Of a DNA stretch of 46,133 nucleotides, positions 26,995 through 36,206 are shown in pieces (position 1 is the first letter of the stretch; the number at the start of each line of letters is the position of its first letter). The DNA is from JARRRL01 sp037380725 (lineage in GTDB: Bacteria; Pseudomonadota; Gammaproteobacteria; Pseudomonadales; JANQJO01), in the NCBI GenBank assembly GCA_037380725.1, contig JARRRL010000041.1, positions 1-46,133 of the forward strand, in the 5' to 3' direction. A program made the translations under genes and the position numbers. The notes under the pieces are model-generated. The model did no database searches. It was not told the DNA's origin and was given only the letters and a program-made list of their open reading frames with translations.

Positions 26995-27546
26995 GTTGCC
27001 ATTCCCGATGGTAAAACTTCCGATTTATTACCCGATGAAGACTCGCTTCGACTCGTCAGCAGTTTCTAATATCAATGGCTACTTTTGCCACGGATTCCCC
27101 TGTGCGAGACAGTGCAAACACGGCTTCCCTTGATCGGATCACGCGCATCAATGTATGAAGCCAAATGGATCAGCACTTTCAAAATAAAGTATAACCAGAC
27201 AAGCTATTCCTGCCCAAGCAACCAATCTGATGGCGTACACCCACACTGACAAAGCGGCGGCCAACAAAAACGAATGAGACCTTCATGCATCAGGATGCCA
27301 GCATGACGGCAATCGAATAAGCACGATGATTATAAGTGGTCTGGTAGATATTAAAATACGATCACGCAAAAAAGACATCAAAAGGCTTACCAAGAAACCA
27401 GAATTCGACGGGGCGGAACAGTGTCCTTCTTGGCAGCGCGGACACACAAAGCCAGTTTAGCAATGATGACCACAGCGATTGATTCCAATCCCCTTATCAT
27501 TTTCTGGCAACGATATCATCGTTAGTGTATATAGATTAAAAACGTG
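26995..27546. other. Intergenic region of about 550 bases
   Basis: Nothing convincing was seen. A 44-codon plus-strand frame at 27326-27460 is basic and lacks a ribosome-binding site. The region would hold the promoter of the kinase gene. Confidence 0.4.
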
Positions 27547-27816
27547 TCATACAACCAAAATATAGCAAAGCAATGTTAACAGGTATGCCGCCGCGCCACC
27601 CAATAATGCCCCCAGTGGAGCCAGTACTAATATTAATAAAAGCCGCACTCCTTCATACAGCGCGGCATCACTATGGATATACAAATATTCGATGACGGCT
27701 ATGCCAACTAGGACTCCAGGTGGGATCGAAATACGGGCATACCGATCCAAATTGGAAAAAAACTGGTTATTTATTATCACCTCGTCATCCCTTAACGCGT
27801 TACTTACCTTCAACAT
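27547..27816 (-). CDS. Small hypothetical membrane protein
   Basis: The 89-residue product has two hydrophobic stretches, near residues 33-50 (PPGVLVGIAVIEYLYI) and 57-89 (VRLLLILVLAPLGALLGG onward), and a short soluble N-terminus. The ATG at 27816 has a GAG six bases upstream. No family is recognised. It stands alone and may be a chance frame, but the hydrophobic pattern favours a real membrane peptide. Confidence 0.4.
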   Translation of the reverse strand: MLKVSNALRDDEVIINNQFFSNLDRYARISIPPGVLVGIAVIEYLYIHSDAALYEGVRLLLILVLAPLGALLGGAAAYLLTLLCYILVV

Positions 27817-28370
27817 TTACTCAAAAAGAAGTGGTAGCCATTACGCCCTGAGTCAATATTCATTGCCAAATCCACTGTATCGCAGCACGATCTACGTAAC
27901 AAGAAAAGGGAGTCACCACCGCTCTTTCCGAAGCAACACGAATCAATCAGCTTCATCAAGCCAATTTCCAGAACAGAAAACTGATTCAAACCAAAAAAAC
28001 TGATCAATATACAAACAATCGTGAGAACCGCTGAAGTCGAAATTAATATATCTTATTGAAAATAAACATATATGTTTAATATTATTTTGCGCTTTGTTAT
28101 CGAACAATAGACATTGACAATCAGCAAATTTATAACGTAGTGTTTACCCTCCTGGTCTTATGTTTTCCGCCTTCTTGCTGCCTGCGCCGAACCGTAGCTC
28201 AAGCTCTGAAGCCATTGACAGCGCCTGGAAAAAGCGGGGAAAACGAAAACACCCCCCACTGAATAACACATGGTCAGAAAAATCCACAAGACACTGGGGC
28301 CATTCTTTAAAAATAACGCCACATACCCGGGTTCATTCACCACAAAAATTATACGAATAAGGAAAAAACG
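27817..28370. other. Intergenic region upstream of lipoprotein gene
   Basis: About 550 bases. The AT-rich part (28040-28090) contains a perfect 14-bp palindrome, aaacatatatgttt, at 28064-28077 that could be an operator. No gene is supported. Confidence 0.4.
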
Positions 28371-29888
28371 ATGCGCAGTTTACCCTCACAGCGACACCGC
28401 TTAGGCTACGTTCCACTCACCGCCTTTACCGTTATGCTAAGCGCCTGCGGTGGTGGCAGCTCATCTTCAAGCATCAGCACCGCCTCACCCTTCAACACAA
28501 CATCAACGCAACAAGGTATTTTTCTAGACAGCGCGGTCACCGGGCTTCAATACAGCTCGAATTCCACCTCAGGAACCACCGATGCAACGGGCGCTTTTGA
28601 TTACGTAGCCAACGAAACCATTCACTTTTCTATTGGTGGTATTGAAATTGGCTCAGCACAAGGCTCTGCGCTTATCACACCGCTGACGCTCGCCGGTGAT
28701 GGCGCCAGCGCCTCCGATCCCTATGTGCTCAACGTACTGCGTTTTTTACAAACGCTTGATGACGACAATAATTTGAGTAACGGCATCCAAATCACGGAAA
28801 CGGTGCGCAACTTGGCTGAAGGACTTTCCCTCAACTTTGACACCACCACAAGTGAATTTGAACAGAATACCGCCGTGATTGCTGCGCTGGACACACTCAC
28901 GGCGGCCACCAATGCGGGTAGCCGCAACATCGTCGACGCCACAGAAGCAGCCGAGCACTTCGCTGCAACACTCAGCGACATTGAAATCGAAATTGACGGC
29001 AATCTTCCCAGCGGCAATGGCGAAGCCATCTCGGAGGAACAAGCACATTCCTTACTGAGCAGTTTGCTTGCAAACGGCGGTGTCTGGCGTTTTTTCAATG
29101 AGGTCGATCTGAACATTCAGACCACCTTTGGCACTTCCGTCATCCAAACGACTACTTCTGGAACCATGACCTCCATAGCCGCATATCGACCAGCGGGCAA
29201 CGACACGGCAGAAGATTTCTGCACATTAGAGGGGTTCGACATCGCCGACTTGAGCGCCGATGAAGACTTCGACTTGGATCTGGGTATGGGAGATGATGAT
29301 ACCGCTTGTGCCGCGGGCGAAACGGAAAAAATAACCTACTTTCAAAATAATAACAGTAAATTAGCTGTAGAAGTGTCTTGTAACGACACGGTTGCTTTCC
29401 GAACGAACATCACGAAACTCAGCGACAGCAGCGTTTTCTCCCAAGGTTCACTGAACTTCACGTCTGATCAATTCAATGCGCTGACGAACACCAGCACCGT
29501 GTGCGGCAGTCTAACGGATGTAGTCTCGACGTCACATGTGCTGTCCGATGATACAAACGGATTTCCATCAGACAGCTCAGTCGATACCTGGAGCGTCCAC
29601 CTGATAGCGCCTTACCAAGGTGACAACAAAATCCAGCTGGACTTCAACCTGAACGGCAGCAGTCGTGTTGGCACTTATACGATTGGTGAAATCGATAACG
29701 AGGCCCCGTCTGCGTTTATCGCATCTGCCGAATTATCATCGCCCGTCTTTCCCGGAGTACAGAGCGCCCAGAGCGGCACGGTCACCATTAGCAGCGTCAC
29801 CAACTTCACCGCATCGGGTTCGTTTGATTTATTCACCACAGGCGGCGACCATGTACAAGGTAATTTTAATTTAGACATGTCCAACTGA
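28371..29888 (+). CDS. Large acidic lipoprotein
   Basis: The 505-residue protein has a lipoprotein signal peptide ending LSAC-GGG (lipidated Cys near residue 26), followed by a Ser-rich linker. The next 130 residues carry a motif common in gammaproteobacterial surface lipoproteins: FLDSAVTGLQYSS, then SGTTDATGAFDY, SIGGIEIGSA and LRFLQTLDDDNNLSNGI, the last being Asp/Asn-rich and possibly calcium-binding. The rest looks beta-rich with acidic patches. AAGGA lies just upstream of the ATG at 28371. It is probably anchored in the outer membrane and I cannot assign a function. It converges with the SLATT-like gene across a strong inverted repeat. Confidence 0.75.
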   Translation: MRSLPSQRHRLGYVPLTAFTVMLSACGGGSSSSSISTASPFNTTSTQQGIFLDSAVTGLQYSSNSTSGTTDATGAFDYVANETIHFSIGGIEIGSAQGSALITPLTLAGDGASASDPYVLNVLRFLQTLDDDNNLSNGIQITETVRNLAEGLSLNFDTTTSEFEQNTAVIAALDTLTAATNAGSRNIVDATEAAEHFAATLSDIEIEIDGNLPSGNGEAISEEQAHSLLSSLLANGGVWRFFNEVDLNIQTTFGTSVIQTTTSGTMTSIAAYRPAGNDTAEDFCTLEGFDIADLSADEDFDLDLGMGDDDTACAAGETEKITYFQNNNSKLAVEVSCNDTVAFRTNITKLSDSSVFSQGSLNFTSDQFNALTNTSTVCGSLTDVVSTSHVLSDDTNGFPSDSSVDTWSVHLIAPYQGDNKIQLDFNLNGSSRVGTYTIGEIDNEAPSAFIASAELSSPVFPGVQSAQSGTVTISSVTNFTASGSFDLFTTGGDHVQGNFNLDMSN

Positions 29889-29945
29889 TGCAGCAGTGAT
29901 CGTAAATAAAATCAATTGTCTGTGTTAATAACAGTGCGCGCAAAA

Positions 29946-29983
29946 TCGCGCGAAGAGGCCACTATAACGATCTCTTCGCGCGA
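29946..29983. terminator. Inverted repeat between converging genes, probable terminator
   Basis: A perfect 12-bp stem (tcgcgcgaagag / ctcttcgcgcga) with a 14-base loop lies 57 bases after the lipoprotein stop and 50 bases after the SLATT-like stop on the other strand. Transcribed from the minus strand it is followed by TTTT. The plus-strand side lacks a T-run, so termination is likely but not certain in that direction. Confidence 0.6.
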
Positions 29984-30033
29984 ACCAAAAACACCGCGCT
30001 TCTGATTAAGTTTCTTAAGGACACAACAACACG

Positions 30034-30960
30034 CTAATTTGTCCGCTTTCCAGACTGATCCCACAATACTTGCCAACTTTGCGTTTCCGTTTCAATAATG
30101 GCTTCTGCTTGCACCACAAATTCTGAAAATTCACTCGACGCCGCATTCATCGCCTTATGCGCTTCCAGTCGGTTCGCTGTGGCGCGGTAACTGGTGATCA
30201 ACTCGTTGTATCGAGACGCTTCCACGTGTGCAATAATGCCGCCTGTAATAGTCGTCAATACAGCGGGCAAGACCGCAAAGTCAAAACCAGAATGCTTCCC
30301 CATAATCGCCGCGAATGCACTCAGCAAGGCAGCAAGCACAGCCAGAGAGAGCTCTACGAAGCGAAACCGCCTCAAAGGCTTATCCAAATCAGTGGCCGCC
30401 TTGCGATAATAAACGATTTGCCCCTCCACCCGCTTGCTGATGTATTCCTCGTGACTCAGCGCACCCGAAGGACAACTCGCTGACGGGCCTTTCGATACTT
30501 CAATCCCAGAGAGATCCGCTACGATACGGTTAATTTTATTAACCGCCTCACCCAAGCGTTTCCGTTTTGCTTCATCATCAGACAGATCGCGGTAGTGGCC
30601 CGAAGCGGTTGCATACAAAAAAGCTTCCCGCTTTAAGGCCTCTGAGCCCATCCGAGCGCGAACATGCTGCCCAATCGAGTTCGGTGTCAGTAGCGCTTTT
30701 AACAAATAAGCACTCACCAAAAAGGCGGCTGTCGCCAAGGTCGTTAGCCAAAGATGTCCACTGCCCGCCGTAAGTCCACCGGCAACTGCCGCACACATAG
30801 ACCCCAGCATTCCCAGTACAAAACACACCGTTCTGGTAATACTAACGTAACGTTTTCGCGTATTAGCCGTTTCAGAAAGCGTGGCTTGACGCTGGCGAAG
30901 ATACCGCAATGTTTCATCAGACGGCATTGGGTTATCCATTCCATCCGCTGCGCCTACCAT
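30034..30960 (-). CDS. SLATT/DUF4231-like four-helix membrane protein
   Basis: The 308-residue protein has two pairs of membrane helices, near residues 44-90 and 195-245. The regions before each pair resemble SLATT/DUF4231 domains: LRYLRQRQATLSETANTRKR before the first, and EYISKRVEGQIVYYRKAA before the second. In established systems SLATT domains are membrane effectors partnered with SMODS nucleotidyltransferases or SLOG sensors, but none is nearby here. I chose ATG at 30960 because AGGAG lies six bases upstream; an ATG at 30981 adds seven residues. The family call comes from remembered patterns and could be wrong in detail. The BCCT gene fragments follow on the same strand upstream. Confidence 0.65.
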   Translation of the reverse strand: MVGAADGMDNPMPSDETLRYLRQRQATLSETANTRKRYVSITRTVCFVLGMLGSMCAAVAGGLTAGSGHLWLTTLATAAFLVSAYLLKALLTPNSIGQHVRARMGSEALKREAFLYATASGHYRDLSDDEAKRKRLGEAVNKINRIVADLSGIEVSKGPSASCPSGALSHEEYISKRVEGQIVYYRKAATDLDKPLRRFRFVELSLAVLAALLSAFAAIMGKHSGFDFAVLPAVLTTITGGIIAHVEASRYNELITSYRATANRLEAHKAMNAASSEFSEFVVQAEAIIETETQSWQVLWDQSGKRTN

Positions 30961-30986
30961 TCGTTCTCCTATCGGATTCAAAACAC

Positions 30987-31022
30987 CACCTGATCTAGCA
31001 CTTGATCTAACACTTGATCTAG
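30987..31022 (-). repeat. 12-bp tandem repeat, three copies, spanning the BCCT stop codon
   Basis: cac(c/t)tgatcta(g/a) occurs at 30987, 30999 and 31011. The third copy holds the TAG stop of the BCCT gene (31019-31021). Because the period is 12, TAG recurs in frame at 31007-31009 and 30995-30997. Confidence 0.9.
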
Positions 31023-31957
31023 GACAGGCGGTGATGATGATGATCTTGATAAATCGCTTTAGCTAATGCAGCGCACATTGCCAACATGACTAGAGCGAAC
31101 GGAAATGCACCAATGATCATTGCATTTTTTAAGGCTTCAAAGGGATCCGCCGTCGCACCTGCATGACCGGCGATAATTAATGCGGCAATCACGCCAGTAA
31201 GAATCAAACCCCAAACAATCCGGTGCTTGATGCCAGCGGTCGGGCTACCGCCTGACATAATCGTGTTCATCACCAAAATGCCAGAATCAGCTGAGGTCAC
31301 GAGGAAGGTCAAAATTAATACACCGCACATTACGGCAACACTCTTCAGAAAACCGCCAGACAAAATATTTTCTAAGGTCGCGAACAGTTTTGCAGTGGTC
31401 GAAGCATCCACAATCGACGGGTTTGCTCCACCAGCAAGCTCAATATCAACCGCAGTTCCACCGAGCACCACCATCCACAAAAAGCAAACCAGAGCAGGTG
31501 CAATCGTACAGCCCACCACGAACTCACGTATTGTACGGCCTCGAGAAATGCTCGCCAGGAACAAACCAACGAAAGGCGAAAAGGCAATCCACCAAGCCCA
31601 GTAGAAAGTGGTCCAGCCTGACTGCCAATTGAAAAGACGTCCCTGCGCACCCGCATCGTATGCCGCATGCTGTGCGGAATCCGGTAACTGGGCTGCGGCG
31701 CCAGTTAATTCGCTGCGAAAGCTATCGAAAGAACCCCAAGCGCTCGTTGCGCCTTCATAAAGCTCACTCGACAGCGACTCGGCGACACTTGGTAAAGTGG
31801 CTGCAAACTGCGCTGGACTCTGCGGGCTGTACGCCTCAAAAGACAGCTGAACAATATGCGCAATATAATCCACAAAAGCCGTTCCGTAATTAATGATCGC
31901 GTATAGAAATGATCCAAAAAATGCGATAATGCTGAGTAATATCAGAGACAATACCAT
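31019..31957 (-). pseudogene. BCCT family transporter, C-terminal fragment
   Basis: The 312-residue fragment holds the C-terminal membrane helices of a betaine/carnitine/choline transporter. It has VLSLILLSIIAFFGSF, the GWTTFYWAWWIAFSPFVGLF signature, ISRGRTIREFV and TSADSGILVMNT. Just upstream in another frame the sequence reads SGVGRGVKYLSNLN, which belongs directly before it. A frameshift therefore separates it from the middle fragment, with about 90 nt missing. These transporters take up betaine or related compounds with sodium or proton. The short C-terminus ends in a His-rich tail. The gene end lies in a 12-bp tandem repeat. Confidence 0.8.
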
Positions 31958-32501
31958 ATTTAGGTTTGAGAGGTATTTTACACCACGCCCAACACCGGAT
32001 ACCCATCAACCACGACATATGACTGATTAAATAAGCACCATCAACAAGCTGCGCCACCCCGAAGCCAATTGTTACAGACACACCCAGAATCGTTGCAACA
32101 ACACCCAGCACGTCCACTACATGACCGAACAGACCGTTTGTATAACGTCCTAGGATGGGCGTCAGGGTCGAGCGGATCGTGAGTGGCATACCACGCGTGT
32201 AAGCGTAGTACGCTAATGAAAGCCCCGTTACGACATAAACCGCCCACGCATGAAAGCCATAGTGCAAAAACGTGTAACGAAATGCACTTTGAACGGCTTC
32301 CGGCGTACCACCTGCTACATGTCCTGAAACAATTTCGGGGTTGGATTTCCACAGCATCATCGGTTCCGCCGTCGCATAAACCATCAGTCCAACGCCCAGG
32401 CCAGCACCAAACATCATTGAGAACCACGAGAAGGTGGAAAACACTGGTTTTTCCCCCGGTTTACCTAGGGTGCGTTTGCCAATTGCTGGAATTGCAGCCA
32501 C
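31890..32501 (-). pseudogene. BCCT family transporter, middle fragment
   Basis: The 203-residue frame holds AAIPAIGKRTLGKPGEKPVF, FSWFSMMFGAGLGVGLMVY (the G-x-G-x-G helix of the family), HYGFHAWAVYVVTG and GFGVAQLVDGAYLISHMSWLMG. After MSWLMG the frame becomes nonsense (IRCWAWCKI) and stops. The correct continuation is in another frame. At its start the correct reading FVVAVAAIPAIG runs past the listed GTG, so the fragment begins mid-protein. Confidence 0.8.
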
Positions 32502-32677
32502 TGCAACGACAAAGACGGAAACATCAAGGCCCAGATGACCAGGGCAATCATAGCGCTTTTGCTCATGAGCGCAATGGGTTTACTGTATCCTTTATAAAAA
32601 CCAGATGTTGCTTTTGGCACCTCCACGACGTGGTGTACAGACGCCCTCATCCCCGAAATCCAACTTGACTTGCTCAT
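32465..32677 (-). pseudogene. BCCT family transporter, N-terminal fragment
   Basis: The frame from ATG 32677 (AAGGAAT upstream) reads MSKSSWISGM, a soluble stretch, then a first membrane helix (SAMIALVIWALMFP). It then breaks near 32510, where it should continue to FVVAVAAIPAIG of the middle fragment. About 35-40 residues of a normal BCCT protein are absent between them, an estimated 110-120 nt. Together the three fragments account for one transporter gene at 31019-32677. Confidence 0.75.
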
Positions 32678-33252
32678 CAAATTCCTTCCTAAGTTTAGTA
32701 TTTTATTGATCACTCTTCCGCTTCGTGTCCGCTCATAAGGCAACACGGATTCAGGTCACTGCGCCATGAATCGGAACACCCTTTCCCGACCCCACACAAG
32801 ATGGATTTACTCAACATTCAGAATGGGGGAAAAATCAGGCCAAAAATATTCGATGTTTTGTGATGAGTCCTCGTCGACCTGAACTCGACGCTCAACTTCA
32901 TGTTGCTCTGTCATAATTAATAATTCTATTTATCTTCGTCTGCCTCTGCCGACGATCCTCAAATTTTATAAAATTTAATGGGGTTATTGAGGCATTCGCA
33001 CAACATCTCTAGTCGTTTAAGACTTCCGGCATACAACGACGAACAAGCGTTTCGCATTGAGTTGTCTACGGTGAGAACAGGAAGATATTGTGCATCAGGC
33101 GATCCAAAATTGCATCAGTCCATGCTAGATCAGCGAGGTCACACCTGAACGAAAAGCCTAATTCTCTTAACATTCGGGCAAATTACAACCAAAAATTATT
33201 TGGTTGATCAGGACTTTTGGCTCGAGATTGCATTGAAAATTTGCCTTCTCTG
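32678..33252. other. Intergenic region between SulP and BCCT genes
   Basis: About 575 bases. A small acidic minus-strand frame of 35 codons (32807-32914, starting MTEQHEVERR) has protein-like composition but no clear ribosome-binding site. AT-rich stretches near 32920-32990 may hold the BCCT promoter. Nothing else recognised. Confidence 0.35.
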
Positions 33253-34818
33253 TCAGCCCAACGCATCCGTTGCCACGTGGTAGCTGGGATCTTCAAGCAT
33301 ATTGATTTCACACAAATTACCGGCTTTTTTCAGCAACTGTACACACTCCGCACTCAAGTGACGAATGTGCAAGCGTTTCCCTAACGACTGATAGCGCTCG
33401 GCCAGTGCATCCAACGCTTCAATGCCGCTGTGATCACTGACACGCGAACGCTGAAATTCCAAAATGACATCATCTGGATCATCCTCTGGCTTAAACAACT
33501 CTTTAAAATTCGACACCGAACCAAAAAACAAAGAGCCGCGAATCATGTAGATTTTACTGCCTTTTTCATCGACGGACACCTCCGCGCTGATGTGTTGCGC
33601 GTGCTTCCACGCAAAAACCAACGCGGACACGATCACCCCCAACACCACGGCAATCGCCAAATCGAACATCACCGTGACCACCGATACTAAAATTAATACG
33701 ATCGCATCGCTCAGTGGGATTTTGCGAATAATACGAAATGACGACCACTCAAAGGTACCCAAGACCACCATAAACATCACGCCCACCAACGCAGCAAGCG
33801 GAATTTTCTCAATCAATGGCGCGGCAAACAAAATAAATCCAAGCAAAACAACAGCAGCCGTAATCCCCGAGGTACGACCACGCCCACCCGAATTAATGTT
33901 GATGACGCTTTGTCCGATCATGGCGCAGCCCCCCATGCCACCGAAGAAGCCGTTTACGCTGTTGGCAAGTCCTTGACCAACGCACTCTCGATTACCTCGA
34001 CCACGCGTTCCCGTAAGTTCATCAATCAAAGTCAAAGTCAGCAAAGATTCAATCAGACCAACCGCCGCTAAAATAAACGCCGTGGGCAAAATAATACGAA
34101 GCGTCTCCCAGGTCATGGGCACAGCAGGCACGGCAAAATGGGGCAATTCCCCTTTTAAGGTTGCACTGGCCACTCGATCAGGTGGCAACATATCGCGCAC
34201 AAAATCAATGACCGTGCGCGCCTCCAAGTGCAACAACGGCACCGCTATCGACACCAACACAATCGCAACCAAGGAGGCTGGCACAGCGGTTGTCACTTTA
34301 GGCAGAAAGTGAATGATCAACATCGTTACAGCAACCAATGCGATCATCGTATAAAGTGGGGTCCCCTGCATGTAAGCCCACACGCCAGCGTCATTTTTGA
34401 TCATAAATTGGCTTAATTGCGCTAGAAAAATCACGATCGCCAAGCCATTCACAAAACCCAGCATGACCGGATGCGGCACCATCCGGATGTACTTACCCAA
34501 ACGCAAGCAACCCACGAGTATTTGTAATACACCCGCAACAATGACAGCGGCAAACAAATACTGCGCACCGTGCGCTGCAATCAGAGAAACCATCACCACA
34601 GCGGTCGCACCCGTTGCGCCCGAAATCATGCCAGGTCGCCCACCCACTATGGCGGTGATCAGCCCCATCATGAATGCCGCATACAGTCCAACCATGGGTT
34701 CAAGACCCGCAACAAAGGCAAAGGCAACGGCTTCAGGTATCAACGCCAAGGCGACGGTCGTTCCTGATAACAGATCATTTTTTAAATTGGAAGGCGTGCG
34801 ATAAATCAGCTTAAACAT
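33253..34818 (-). CDS. SulP family inorganic anion transporter
   Basis: The 521-residue protein has about ten or more membrane helices, starting with LLSGTTVALALIPEAVAFAF and the family segment GGRPGMISGATGATAVVM. The central region NSVNGFFGGMGGCAMIGQSV is typical of bacterial SulP proteins. The last 110 residues form a STAS domain (with DHSG at the usual regulatory site). SulP transporters carry sulfate, bicarbonate or related anions; the substrate cannot be told from this sequence. I chose ATG at 34818 (MFKLIY) since the extra N-terminus from 34872 lacks family similarity. No ribosome-binding site is clear. It is separated from the MutT/ThiE gene by about 160 bases. Confidence 0.88.
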   Translation of the reverse strand: MFKLIYRTPSNLKNDLLSGTTVALALIPEAVAFAFVAGLEPMVGLYAAFMMGLITAIVGGRPGMISGATGATAVVMVSLIAAHGAQYLFAAVIVAGVLQILVGCLRLGKYIRMVPHPVMLGFVNGLAIVIFLAQLSQFMIKNDAGVWAYMQGTPLYTMIALVAVTMLIIHFLPKVTTAVPASLVAIVLVSIAVPLLHLEARTVIDFVRDMLPPDRVASATLKGELPHFAVPAVPMTWETLRIILPTAFILAAVGLIESLLTLTLIDELTGTRGRGNRECVGQGLANSVNGFFGGMGGCAMIGQSVININSGGRGRTSGITAAVVLLGFILFAAPLIEKIPLAALVGVMFMVVLGTFEWSSFRIIRKIPLSDAIVLILVSVVTVMFDLAIAVVLGVIVSALVFAWKHAQHISAEVSVDEKGSKIYMIRGSLFFGSVSNFKELFKPEDDPDDVILEFQRSRVSDHSGIEALDALAERYQSLGKRLHIRHLSAECVQLLKKAGNLCEINMLEDPSYHVATDALG

Positions 34819-34981
34819 GCCGGGGCCTGTACTCGTCAACTGGTCAAAAAGGCGGCCATGGTAACAACCCACAGTGGCAAAGTAAAATGAGGGGTTGCGG
34901 TCAACATGCGCCTTTGATCATTACCAGTTTTATCACTCCCAGTTTGATCATTTACAAAGAGAGGCAACGCACGAGATCACA

Positions 34982-36190
34982 TCAGGAGAGAAATTGCGAA
35001 ATCCCCGCCACACCCACTGCGCCCACAGCCTGCGCACGCCGCACATCGTCGGGCTTCATCCCGCCGAGCGCATAGACTGGAATAGTGGTGTGCTCAAGCC
35101 AGGCTGATAAGCCAGACCAACCCAGCGTCGTCGCTGCCGGGTGTGAAGCGGTCGGCAGTATGGGTGAGGCCAACGCGTAATCCAAATACAACGCTTCCGC
35201 CCGCCGTAGCGCATCCAAGGTGTGACACGACGCACCCACATAAGCGGGCTGTGCCGCAACCCACTGCCGCCACAACGCCAAGCCATTGGGCTGTTCCATC
35301 ACGCAGGCGTGGAGCTCTTGAAGGGATGTCTCAGAAAAATGCAGTCCACAGGAAACCGCAGACGGGCCAGCCACCTGAATCAAAGCCTCACGCAAAAAAC
35401 GCTGATCAAGCGGTAAATCGGATTGCATGGCCTGGCGCAAGCGCTCCACAAACCACAGTCCTCGATTGAGCTGGATCGCACAAACCCCTGCGTCTTCAGT
35501 CTTTCTTAGGCCTGACTTTACAAACCCTGTTTTTTCGAGATCGGTCTTTTCAAGCGATTCCAAGCAATCGCGCACCGCATTAAAGTACCGGGTATCCGAT
35601 GTCACACCGTGAGCACGGAACTGCACACAGCTGAGCACATCATAACGACAATGCACTGCCTCATACGCTCGTTGCCAATGGTGGGCCAACGACGTACATC
35701 CCACTTCATCCCGATCTCGATCCGTAAACACATCAAGCGAAAACTCTTCCGGCGTAATCACATATAACGCGGGCAAATTCAAGCGCTTCAGGATACGACG
35801 ATTGGCAGGGGGAAACGCCAGATTTGCAAGCGATGCGCGATCAACCCAACGCACAGGCTGTTGTTCGCACCCCACACCCTCAGCCAAGGTGCAAACGGAA
35901 TCCGGCGCATCAAACGCCGTCACACGCCAAACATCCAATCGAATCGGTAGCTCGGCAAACGGATCAAGAAAATCCATCATCGGCTCAGCCGTGATGGCGC
36001 TCAAGCCCACTTCCTCATGCAGTTCACGGGTCAACGCTTGCTCTGCGGTCTCCCCCGGTTCCACTTTGCCGCCCGGAAATTCCCACAAACCCGCATACCG
36101 TTTTCCCGCTGGACGCTGCCCCACTAACACAGCCCCATCCGCATTTTCAATCAAACCAACCACTACGTGGAGCGCAGGGCGTGCAGGCAT
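34982..36190 (-). CDS. MutT-type Nudix hydrolase fused to ThiE-like domain
   Basis: The 402-residue protein begins with a Nudix domain. Its box GKVEPGETAEQALTRELHEE is complete, as in MutT, which hydrolyses 8-oxo-dGTP. After about residue 130 it carries a thiamine-phosphate-synthase-like TIM-barrel half with VGASCHTLDALRRAEAL, SPILPTASHP and VYALGGMKPDDV. The fusion is common in gammaproteobacteria downstream of secA, and here the gap to secA is 16 bases. The ATG at 36190 has GGGGTG upstream; the longer frame from 36349 overlaps secA and is not credible. Compared with shorter fusion proteins, about 90 residues extra lie in the ThiE part, including a repetitive LEKTDLEKTG-like stretch (35500-35570). 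Whether the second domain is active is unknown. Confidence 0.88.
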   Translation of the reverse strand: MPARPALHVVVGLIENADGAVLVGQRPAGKRYAGLWEFPGGKVEPGETAEQALTRELHEEVGLSAITAEPMMDFLDPFAELPIRLDVWRVTAFDAPDSVCTLAEGVGCEQQPVRWVDRASLANLAFPPANRRILKRLNLPALYVITPEEFSLDVFTDRDRDEVGCTSLAHHWQRAYEAVHCRYDVLSCVQFRAHGVTSDTRYFNAVRDCLESLEKTDLEKTGFVKSGLRKTEDAGVCAIQLNRGLWFVERLRQAMQSDLPLDQRFLREALIQVAGPSAVSCGLHFSETSLQELHACVMEQPNGLALWRQWVAAQPAYVGASCHTLDALRRAEALYLDYALASPILPTASHPAATTLGWSGLSAWLEHTTIPVYALGGMKPDDVRRAQAVGAVGVAGISQFLS

Positions 36191-36206
36191 ACAGTCACCC
36201 CATCTC

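Noticed and set aside
26995..27546. Insertion sequence or tRNA near the broken kinase gene
   Set aside because: No terminal inverted repeats, transposase or tRNA-like cloverleaf could be seen that would explain the deletion.
27810..28007. 65-codon minus-strand frame overlapping the small membrane protein start
   Set aside because: It overlaps a better candidate, and its Cys/Ser-rich composition is unconvincing.
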